A stretch of DNA of 64,000 bases, taken from contig NZ_JAALAA010000011.1 in assembly GCF_011045035.1 (NCBI RefSeq), positions 1 through 64,000 on the forward strand, in the 5' to 3' direction. This document shows, in pieces, positions 15,284-22,329 of this stretch. The DNA comes from Nocardioides turkmenicus (lineage in GTDB: Bacteria; Actinomycetota; Actinomycetes; Propionibacteriales; Nocardioidaceae). The notes beneath the pieces are model-generated. The model was not told the origin of the DNA. It saw only the letters and a list, made by a program, of their open reading frames with translations, and did no database searches. A program made the translations under genes and the position numbers. Position 1 is the stretch's first letter, and every line of letters starts with the position of its first letter.

Positions 15284-18256
15284 TCACTCCCAGAAGACCC
15301 GCTCGACCACACCGTGGGCGAGCCGCGTCATCCGCAGGTAGTCGTTGACCAGCTCGTCGGTCGCGCCCGCCGGATAGCCGAGGATCGCCGCGACCGCGTG
15401 CTGCTCGACCGGTCCCGCGGGCAGCGAGTCCGCCGGGCGACCACGGGCGAGCGTGACCGCGTTGCGCACCCGGCTCACCATCCGCCAGGCGTCGATGAGG
15501 GTCTGGGCGTCGTCGGCATCGATCAGCGAGGCGTCGCGGGCAGCCTGCAGCGCCTCGACGGTGCGGGGCGTACGCAGTCCGGGGACGGCGTACGCATGCC
15601 GCATCTGGAGCAGCTGGGCGGTCCACTCGATGTCGGCGAGCCCACCGCGGCCGAGCTTGAGATGGGTGTTGGGGTCGGCGCCGCGCGGCAGCCGCTCGTG
15701 GTCGACCCGTCCCTTGATGCGACGCACCTCGATGACGTCGTCCTCGCTCAGCCCGCCCTCGGGGTAGCGCAGCGGGTCGATCATCTCGGTGAACGCCTGG
15801 CGCACCTGCGGGTCGCCGACCACCGCGTCGGCGCGCAGCAGCGCCTGCGACTCCCAGATGCCCGACCACTTCGCGTAGTAGGAGGCGTACGCAGGCAGGG
15901 TCCGCACCAGCGCGCCCTGCCGCCCCTCGGGGCGCAGGTCGGCGTCGAGCTCCAGGGGCGGGTCGGCACCCGGGAGGGCGAGCAGCCGGCGCAGGTCGGC
16001 GATGACCTTGAGGGCGAACTGGGTCGCCTCGCCCTGGTCGGCGCCCTCGACGGGCTGGTGCACGAAGAGCACGTCGGCGTCGGAGGCGTAGGAGAGCTCG
16101 AACCCGCCGTAGCGGCCCATCGCGATGATCGCGATCCGGGTCGGCGCCTCGTCGAGCTCGCGGCGGGCGACCTCCTCGGCGACCACCGTGCGCAGCGACG
16201 CCTCCAAGGTGGCGTCGGTCAGCCGGGACAGGGCGGCGCCGACGGTGTCGATCTCGGCCTCGCCGAGGAGCTCGGCGGCCGAGATCCGGAACAGCTCGCG
16301 CCGGCGGATCGCGCGGATGTGGCGTACGGCCTCCTCGGCGGAGGTGGTGGTGCGGCGGCGCGCGGCTCGGGCGACCATCTCATCGGTCAGCGCCTCGGCC
16401 GACAACGGGGCCAGGTCGTGGCCGAGCAGGCGCAGCGCCTCGGGCTCCCGCTCGAGCAGCGCGGTGGTGTAGCGCGAGGTGGACAGGATCGTGGCGAAGT
16501 ACTGGGCGACGCTGCCCTCGTCACGCAGCGAGCGGAGATACCAGGGCGTGGCACCGAGCGCGTCCGAGATCCGCCGGAACCCGAAGAGCCCGGCGTCGGG
16601 GTCGGAGCCCTCGGAGAGCCACTGCAGCATCACCGGCAGCAGCGCGCGCTGCAGGGCGGCGCGGCGCGAGACGCCGGTGGTGAGCGCCTCCAGGTGTCGC
16701 AGCGCCGCCTTGGGGTCGGCGTAGCCCAGGGCAGTCAGCCGCTCCTCGGCAGCCTTCGCGGACAGGTGCGCCTGTCCGGACGGGATCCGGGCGACCGCAT
16801 CGAGGAGCGGACGGTAGAAGAGCTTCTCGTGGAGGCGGCGCACCTCGATCCGCTGGTGTCCCCACTCCTTCTCCAGCCGCACGACGGGGTCGCGGAGATA
16901 GCCCAGCGAGCGCGCCAGCCAACGCAGCGACTCCTCGTCGTCGGGCACGACGTGGGTGCGCCGGAGCCGGTAGAGCTGGAGGCGGTGCTCCATCCGGCGC
17001 AGGAAGGCGTACGCCTCGTGCATGGCCTCGCCGTCCTCGCGGCCGACGTAGCCGGCCCGGGTCAGCGCGGCCAGTGCGGAGAGCGTGGTGGGCTGGCGAA
17101 TGCCGGTGTCGGTGCGGCCGTGGACCAGCTGCAGGAGCTGCACGGCGAACTCCACGTCGCGCAGGCCGCCGGCGCCGAGCTTGAGCTCGCGGTCGACATC
17201 CTTGGACGGGATGTGGGCGATGACCCGGCGCCGCATCGCCTGGGTGTCGGAGACGAACCCGTCGCGCTCGGCCGCCTTCCACACGAACGGGTTGACGGCG
17301 TCGACGTAGGCCCGGCCGAGGTCGAGGTCGCCCGCAGCCGGACGCGCCTTGAGCAGCGCCTGGAACTCCCAGGTGCTCGCCCAGCGCTCGTAGTAGCCGA
17401 CGTGGCCGGAGATCGTGCGCGAGAGCGCGCCCGCCTTGCCCTCCGGGCGCAGCGCCGCGTCGACCGGCCAGATGGTGCCCTCGGCGGTGTGGGCCGAGCA
17501 GACCTGGATCAGGTTGCTCGCGAGCTGGGTGGCGACCCGCAGCGAGACGTCGTCACCGACGCCCTCGGCGGCCTCGTGGACGAAGATCACGTCGACGTCG
17601 GAGACGTAGTTGAGCTCGTGCCCGCCGCACTTCCCCATCGCGACGACGGCCAGCCGCACCTTGGCGGCGTCGGCTCCCACCCGCGCGCGGGCCACTGCCA
17701 GCGCGGCCTCGAGGGTCGCGCAGGCCAGGTCGGAGAGCTCGGCGGCGACGTCGTCGACCGGGAGCTGGTGGGCCAGGTCGCGGGCGGCGAGCCGGAGCAG
17801 CCAGCGGCGGTACTCGACGCGCAGCGCGTCGACCGCCTCCGCGTCCGGGACCGTGGCCACCGGGCTGGCGTCACGCGGCGCCGCACCGACCGCCTCGAGC
17901 AGCGACTCCCGGAAGACGTACGCCGCGGGCCTGGTCGTGCCGAGGGTCGGGTCGGCCAGCTCGCGCCAGTGAGCGGGATGACGGGCGAGGTGGTCGGCCA
18001 ACGCGGGCGAGGCGCCGAGCACCGAGACCAGCCGCATCGCGGTGCCCTCGTCGTCGGCGAGCTCGTCGACGAAGCCGTCCCCCTGGGACTCGGCCAGCGT
18101 GACCAGGCCGGCAAGCGCGGCGTCGGGGTCCGCGGCCTGACCGAGGATCGCCAGCAGCTCCTGGGTGCCGTCACCGAGACCTGCCAGACCCTCCAGGGCC
18201 GTGTCCGGGTCGTTGAAGCCGAGCCGGAGCAGCTCGCCCTTGCCTGGCAACGTCAT
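15284..18256 (-). CDS. glnE: Bifunctional glutamine synthetase adenylyltransferase/deadenylase
   Basis: A 990-residue GlnE with both nucleotidyltransferase halves. The N-terminal deadenylase site reads AMGKCGGHELNYVSDVDVIF and the C-terminal adenylylation site AMGRYGGFELSYASDADVLF, each with the metal-binding D-x-D. Between and after them are the helical PII/GS-regulating domains (SLRWLARSLGYLR, LGRGGLADIEW). It attaches AMP to, and removes it from, a tyrosine of the main glutamine synthetase according to nitrogen status. Full length for the family. Downstream order on the same strand is glnA2, amidotransferase, then glnE, with 27 bases between amidotransferase stop and glnE start. The neighbouring GlnA2 lacks an evident target tyrosine, so the substrate GlnA1 must lie elsewhere. 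Confidence 0.97.
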   Translation of the reverse strand: MTLPGKGELLRLGFNDPDTALEGLAGLGDGTQELLAILGQAADPDAALAGLVTLAESQGDGFVDELADDEGTAMRLVSVLGASPALADHLARHPAHWRELADPTLGTTRPAAYVFRESLLEAVGAAPRDASPVATVPDAEAVDALRVEYRRWLLRLAARDLAHQLPVDDVAAELSDLACATLEAALAVARARVGADAAKVRLAVVAMGKCGGHELNYVSDVDVIFVHEAAEGVGDDVSLRVATQLASNLIQVCSAHTAEGTIWPVDAALRPEGKAGALSRTISGHVGYYERWASTWEFQALLKARPAAGDLDLGRAYVDAVNPFVWKAAERDGFVSDTQAMRRRVIAHIPSKDVDRELKLGAGGLRDVEFAVQLLQLVHGRTDTGIRQPTTLSALAALTRAGYVGREDGEAMHEAYAFLRRMEHRLQLYRLRRTHVVPDDEESLRWLARSLGYLRDPVVRLEKEWGHQRIEVRRLHEKLFYRPLLDAVARIPSGQAHLSAKAAEERLTALGYADPKAALRHLEALTTGVSRRAALQRALLPVMLQWLSEGSDPDAGLFGFRRISDALGATPWYLRSLRDEGSVAQYFATILSTSRYTTALLEREPEALRLLGHDLAPLSAEALTDEMVARAARRRTTTSAEEAVRHIRAIRRRELFRISAAELLGEAEIDTVGAALSRLTDATLEASLRTVVAEEVARRELDEAPTRIAIIAMGRYGGFELSYASDADVLFVHQPVEGADQGEATQFALKVIADLRRLLALPGADPPLELDADLRPEGRQGALVRTLPAYASYYAKWSGIWESQALLRADAVVGDPQVRQAFTEMIDPLRYPEGGLSEDDVIEVRRIKGRVDHERLPRGADPNTHLKLGRGGLADIEWTAQLLQMRHAYAVPGLRTPRTVEALQAARDASLIDADDAQTLIDAWRMVSRVRNAVTLARGRPADSLPAGPVEQHAVAAILGYPAGATDELVNDYLRMTRLAHGVVERVFWE

Positions 18257-18283
18257 GGCCCCGATTCTGTCACCCGGTCCGGG

Positions 18284-19081
18284 TCACGCGCTCCAAGGCC
18301 TAGGGGTCGGGATGACACCGCCACGGGTGCCACCGGGGGCAACGGCGGCGGCGCGCTCGCGGACCAGACGGGCGAACCCGAAGGCGAGCGGCTGCCAGGT
18401 CTTGATCAGCTCGTTCTCGGCGAAGGTGGCGGTCGCGACCACGTCGTCGACGCTGCGCCCGATCTGCTCGAGCTCGTCGACGGACTCGTTGGCCCAGACG
18501 GCGACCGCAGCGGCGTCGACCTCGGGGTGGAACTGCACGCCCCACACGGTCGGCGCGAACCGGGCCGCCTGGACCTGACCGTCGATCGAGCCGGCCAGCT
18601 TGACCGCGCCCTCGGGGAGCTCACCGACGACGTCGCGGTGCCAGTGCAGAGCGCGGTCGTCGCCCGCGAGCAGACGCATGAGCGGGTCGAAGAGCACCTC
18701 GGGCTCCCAGGTCACCTGGTGGACGCCCACGGTCAGCCCGAACGGGCTGCGCTCGACCGTGCCGCCGAGCGCCATCGCGGCAAGCTGGTGACCGAGGCAG
18801 ATCCCGAGCGTCGGGATACCGGCCTCAGCGGCCTGAGCGATCCGCTCCCGGGTGACCGCCAGCCAGGGGTGTGCGTCGTCGGAGTCGGCGTCCATCGAGC
18901 CACCCAGGACGAGCAGCCCCGAGTAGGAGGCGTCCAGCGACGAGAGCGGCGGGATGGGGTCGGCGTACGCCCGACAGACGTCGATGCACATGCCCGCCTC
19001 GGCCAGCCAGTGACCGAACAAAGCCGGCGGACAACTCTCCTCGTGCTGGATCACTAGCACTCGGGGAAGACTCAACGACAT
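18284..19081 (-). CDS. Class I glutamine amidotransferase-like protein
   Basis: A 265-residue stand-alone class I (GuaA-like) amidotransferase domain. The catalytic triad is visible: nucleophile Cys in LGICLGHQLAAMALGG, and His/Glu in WGVQFHPEVDA. An oxyanion-loop LLVLGGSMDADSDD precedes it. The start MSLSLPRVLVIQHEE was preferred over an upstream in-frame start because the domain begins there. Lying between glnA2 and glnE, it may hydrolyse glutamine or a gamma-glutamyl compound; class I enzymes such as PuuD cleave gamma-glutamyl-GABA, and Streptomyces GlnA2 makes gamma-glutamylpolyamines, so a paired role is an attractive but unproven idea. Confidence 0.88.
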   Translation of the reverse strand: MSLSLPRVLVIQHEESCPPALFGHWLAEAGMCIDVCRAYADPIPPLSSLDASYSGLLVLGGSMDADSDDAHPWLAVTRERIAQAAEAGIPTLGICLGHQLAAMALGGTVERSPFGLTVGVHQVTWEPEVLFDPLMRLLAGDDRALHWHRDVVGELPEGAVKLAGSIDGQVQAARFAPTVWGVQFHPEVDAAAVAVWANESVDELEQIGRSVDDVVATATFAENELIKTWQPLAFGFARLVRERAAAVAPGGTRGGVIPTPRPWSA

Positions 19082-19172
19082 CACTCCCACTCTCCCGTTC
19101 GAACCAGTGTGGCAGCACCGGATCGGAAGTGTGGAATCGGGCTTGAGTTTCCCTGACAACCAGTTTGCGGGC

Positions 19173-20510
19173 TCAGATGACGGGCAGCATCCGGGAGCGC
19201 TCGTAGGCGGTCACCTGTTCGCGGTAGGCGGCCCACTCGGCGCGCTTGTTGCGCAGGAAGAAGTCGAAGACGTGCTCGCCCAGGGTCTCGGCGAGCAGCT
19301 CGGAGTCCTCGGCCATCCCGATCGCCTCGTCGAGGTTCTCCGGCAGCGGGTCGATGCCCAGGCTCTTGCGCTCGCGCTCGGTCAGCGCCCACACGTCGTC
19401 CTCGGCCTCGCGGGGCAGCTCGTAGCCCTCCTCGACGCCCTTCATGCCTGCCGCCAGGATCACGGCGAAGGCGAGATAGGGGTTGCAGGCGGCGTCGAGA
19501 CTGCGCACCTCGATGCGGGTCGACTGGCCCTTGAGCGGCTTGTACATCGGCACCCGGACCAGCGCCGAGCGGTTGTTGTGGCCCCAGGCGATGTGGGCCG
19601 GTGCCTCTCCCCCGCCGATCAGGCGCTTGTAGGAGTTGACCCACTGGTTGGTGACCGCGGTGATCTCCGGGGCGTGGCGGAGCACGCCGCTGATGAAGCT
19701 GCGGCCGGTCTTGGAGAGCTGGTATTCGGCACCCGGCTCGTAGAAGGCGTTGACGTCGCCCTCGAACAGGCTCAGGTGGGTGTGCATGCCGGAGCCCGGG
19801 TGCTCGGTGAACGGCTTGGGCATGAAGCTGGCCCAGATGCCCTGGCTCAGCGCCACCTCACGGATGACGGTGCGGAAGGTCATGATGTTGTCGGCGGTGC
19901 TCAGCGCGTCGGCGTAGCGCAGGTCGATCTCGTTCTGGCCGGGCCCACCCTCGTGGTGGCTGTATTCGACGCTGATGCCCATGGCCTCGAGCATCGTGAT
20001 CGCCTCACGCCGGAAGTCGGCGCCCATCGACTGGGCGGTGTGGTCGAAGTAGCCGCTGGAGTCGACCGGGGTCGGCTCGGTGCCGTCGACCGGGTTGTCC
20101 TTGAAGAGGTAGAACTCGATCTCGGGGTGGGTGTAGAAGGTGAAGCCCTTCTCCGCGGCGTTGGACAGGGTGCGCTTGAGCACGTAGCGCGGGTCGGCGT
20201 AGGACGGCGAGCCGTCGGGCATCACGATGTCGCAGAACATCCGGCCCGTGGAGGGGCCGTCCGTACGCCACGGCAGGATCTGGAACGTGCTCGGATCCGG
20301 CAGGGCCAGCATGTCGGCCTCCGTCACCCGCGCGAACCCCTCGATCGCGCTGCCGTCGAAGCCGATGCCCTCCGCGAAGGCGCTCTCGAGCTCGGCCGGC
20401 GCCACCGCGACCGACTTCAGATAGCCGAGCACGTCGGTGAACCACAGCCGCACGAAACGTACGTCCCGCTCTTCGAGTGCCCGGAGCACGAAGTCCTGTT
20501 GCTTGCCCAT
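19173..20510 (-). CDS. glnA2: Type I glutamine synthetase, GlnA2-like
   Basis: A 445-residue glutamine synthetase I paralogue. Recognisable blocks are GFDGSAIEGFARV, EIEFYLFK, the SHHEGGPGQNEIDLRY metal/glutamate site, GSGMHTHLSLF and NNRSALVRVP. At the place where adenylylated GS enzymes carry the target tyrosine, the sequence reads GIDPLPENLDEAI with no tyrosine, so regulation by the GlnE encoded nearby is unlikely. The length matches GlnA2 of mycobacteria and streptomycetes (about 446). In Streptomyces coelicolor the orthologous GlnA2 has been described as a gamma-glutamylpolyamine synthetase, so polyamine rather than ammonia may be its acceptor. Gene order here is glnA2-amidotransferase-glnE. 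Confidence 0.93.
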   Translation of the reverse strand: MGKQQDFVLRALEERDVRFVRLWFTDVLGYLKSVAVAPAELESAFAEGIGFDGSAIEGFARVTEADMLALPDPSTFQILPWRTDGPSTGRMFCDIVMPDGSPSYADPRYVLKRTLSNAAEKGFTFYTHPEIEFYLFKDNPVDGTEPTPVDSSGYFDHTAQSMGADFRREAITMLEAMGISVEYSHHEGGPGQNEIDLRYADALSTADNIMTFRTVIREVALSQGIWASFMPKPFTEHPGSGMHTHLSLFEGDVNAFYEPGAEYQLSKTGRSFISGVLRHAPEITAVTNQWVNSYKRLIGGGEAPAHIAWGHNNRSALVRVPMYKPLKGQSTRIEVRSLDAACNPYLAFAVILAAGMKGVEEGYELPREAEDDVWALTERERKSLGIDPLPENLDEAIGMAEDSELLAETLGEHVFDFFLRNKRAEWAAYREQVTAYERSRMLPVI

Positions 20511-20559
20511 GCATGAACACTAACGGTCCGACGTTACGGCTGGGACCACCGCGCCAGCG

Positions 20560-20751
20560 TCAGCGACCTGGTCCTCGGAGGATCGAGATCACCAGCGCCA
20601 CTCCGAACCCCGCGAGGGCTGCTCCGATGACCGACCAGGCGGTGCTGGTGCCGCCTCCGCCGAGATAGCCCATACCGGTCAGCGCCAGCGCTCCACCGGC
20701 CACGAGAAGCACCGCGGCCACCACGAGCGCGAGAGCCTTACCCACTGTCAT
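20560..20751 (-). CDS. Small two-helix membrane protein
   Basis: A 63-residue protein that is mostly two hydrophobic helices (ALALVVAAVLLVAGGALAL and AWSVIGAALAGFGVALVIS) joined by a Gly-rich turn (GYLGGGGTST) and ending in a basic RGPGR tail. It lies 21 bases downstream of the SatE-like membrane protein on the same strand and could be part of that operon. No family recognised. An in-frame TTG three codons upstream is an alternative start. Confidence 0.6.
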   Translation of the reverse strand: MTVGKALALVVAAVLLVAGGALALTGMGYLGGGGTSTAWSVIGAALAGFGVALVISILRGPGR

Positions 20752-20772
20752 GGCATGCAATCTAGACCCGGG

Positions 20773-21534
20773 TCAGGTGATGACCAGGGCGAGGGTCACC
20801 AGCGAGGTCATCCAGGAGACGAAGCTGCCGACCAGGAAGTATTCGGTCACGTCGTTGATGCTCGGCCCCTCGCCGTCGCCGCGGTTCTCACCGCGGAAGG
20901 ACTGCAGCTCCGGCCAGCGGATCAGCCCCTTGGCCGCGACCACCAGGCCCGCCGCGGCGATGCTGCCGGTGAGGCCGAGGCCGAAGATGGTCAGCCGCTC
21001 GAGCGGGCCGAGCAGCCTGCCGCCCTTGAGATTGTTGCCGTCGACCCCGTCGAGCGGGTTGGCCACCTTGGCGACGTCGAGGACGAGCTGCACCACGACG
21101 TTGCCGGTCGAGATCTGGACCAGCAGGCCGCCGAAGGCGAGCAGCACGACCTCGGGACGCGCCGCCTCGACCCAGGCCCACGGCGCGCCGTCCGCCCAGG
21201 CCGCGACCGGCCCGGCGACCTCGCCGGCCACCGGCGCCAGCAGGATGCCGAGGAAGATCGTCCCGCCCAGCAGGGCCAGCGGGAGCCCAGGACGCGGGTT
21301 GTCCGCCGATCCCTGGGGCTGGTGGGCCAGGAAGCCCCACAGCACCGTGATCCCGGCGATGACGATCACCGCCGCCAGGTCGCCCCCGAAGAGCGCCGAG
21401 AGCAGACCGAAGGCGATCACGACGACGGCCCCGATCGCCTCGGGCACCCAGCGGATCCGGCGGAGCGGGTCGAGGATCGCGTGGGCGAAGTCGACCGTGC
21501 CGACCCCGATCAGGAGCAGCGCTATCCAGCTCAT
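20773..21534 (-). CDS. Multi-pass membrane protein partnered with SatD
   Basis: A 253-residue integral membrane protein with about six hydrophobic segments. It starts MSWIALLLIGVGTVDFAHA and contains VQLVLDVAKVANP and a conserved end with VTEYFLVGSFVSWMTSLV. Its ATG overlaps the stop of the satD-like gene (ATGA, 21531-21534), so translation is coupled. SatD proteins in streptococci are encoded beside a membrane partner, SatE, with which this one would correspond by position. The biochemical role of the pair is unknown. Alternative reading: a DUF3307-like membrane protein. Confidence 0.75.
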   Translation of the reverse strand: MSWIALLLIGVGTVDFAHAILDPLRRIRWVPEAIGAVVVIAFGLLSALFGGDLAAVIVIAGITVLWGFLAHQPQGSADNPRPGLPLALLGGTIFLGILLAPVAGEVAGPVAAWADGAPWAWVEAARPEVVLLAFGGLLVQISTGNVVVQLVLDVAKVANPLDGVDGNNLKGGRLLGPLERLTIFGLGLTGSIAAAGLVVAAKGLIRWPELQSFRGENRGDGEGPSINDVTEYFLVGSFVSWMTSLVTLALVIT

Positions 21535-22166
21535 CCGATCTCTCCCAACAGCTCGTCGGCACGCACGATCACCGCGATGCCGTCACGGCGGACCCGCTGG
21601 GAGACCGCGGAGGGAGTGATGTCGAGCTCGTCGGCCATCGCCTTCTGAGACATGCCGGAGAGCATGCCAGAAAGCACCGACACCGAGGACCGATCCAGTC
21701 GGGAGAACAGCTCGTCGCGCGCGATCAGCGCGGCGTTGATCGCGGCCGCGTCGGGACCGCCCGCGCCCTCCACGGGCTGATACCAGGTCCGTACGCTGCG
21801 CGAGGCCGCCTTGTTCTCGGCATCCTCCGCCGCCTCGATCGCCGCGCGGGCGGACCACCAGCCCGGCCCGTCCTCGACCCTCGGGTCGTCGCGAAGCACC
21901 CGCGTCTCGCCCCAGCTGATGCCGTGGCGTACGCCGACGACGGGGTCGAGCGCGATCCGCAGCCGGAACGTCGCCTGGATCGCAGCGCCGACGGCCTCGA
22001 AGGCACCCTGGTATTCGTCGCCGACCGTGATCCGCAGCGGCGTGACCGGCTGCCACTCCCGGTTGATCTCCTCGACGGCAGCGACGAACGCCTCGTGGAC
22101 CTTCGCGCGGTCGGACTTGGTGCGCGAGCCCACGAGGTCGCCGATGACGGTCGCTACAGGTTCCAT
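21531..22166 (-). CDS. SatD-family protein
   Basis: A 211-residue protein. It begins VATVIGDLVGSRTKSDRAKV, the SatD signature, followed by LRITVGDEYQGAFEAVGAA and RHGISWGE. The C-terminal third has a helix-turn-helix, KAMADELDITPSAVSQRVRR, so it may bind DNA as well as its unknown ligand. The ATG at 22166 fits the family start; a GTG seven codons upstream is also in frame. The start region lies in an AT-rich stretch with a small palindrome (ATATG-AAG-CATAT, 22167-22179). SatD was found in Streptococcus mutans in an acid-tolerance locus near the signal recognition particle gene; no enzymatic function is established. Confidence 0.85.
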   Translation of the reverse strand: MEPVATVIGDLVGSRTKSDRAKVHEAFVAAVEEINREWQPVTPLRITVGDEYQGAFEAVGAAIQATFRLRIALDPVVGVRHGISWGETRVLRDDPRVEDGPGWWSARAAIEAAEDAENKAASRSVRTWYQPVEGAGGPDAAAINAALIARDELFSRLDRSSVSVLSGMLSGMSQKAMADELDITPSAVSQRVRRDGIAVIVRADELLGEIG

Positions 22167-22201
22167 ATATGAAGCATATGTCTTCACTTCACGCAGATTA
22201 A

Positions 22202-22230
22202 GGTATCTGCTTTAGATATCGGTTTCGAAA
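22202..22230. promoter_or_regulatory. AT-rich divergent promoter region with two inverted repeats
   Basis: Between satD and the alpha-glucuronidase gene lie GGTATCT-N5-AGATATC (22202-22220, one mismatch) and the 8-bp palindrome TTTCGAAA (22223-22230). This is the most AT-rich spot nearby. A related TTCGAAAG motif precedes the DUF1080 gene at 29.7 kb. Palindromes of the CGAA...TTCG type control xylan genes in Streptomyces, which would suit a GH67 gene. Linking them is inference. Confidence 0.5.
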
Positions 22231-22329
22231 GGCGAGAACTTAACCTTTGACGGCTTCACAGCAGGCCGCTCACTCGTATGATCTTCGTCACACTCGTCCG
22301 ACAGGTCCCCCAACCCCTACGGAGCGACG

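Noticed and set aside
15314..19057. A 1247-codon open frame opposite glnE and the amidotransferase
   Set aside because: It is an antisense shadow of GC-rich coding sequence, with Arg/Gly/Val-rich protein and no family resemblance.
18284..19081. Possible polyamine-specific gamma-glutamyl hydrolase (PuuD) naming
   Set aside because: Only the generic class I amidotransferase triad is visible; specificity cannot be read, so no gene symbol was given.
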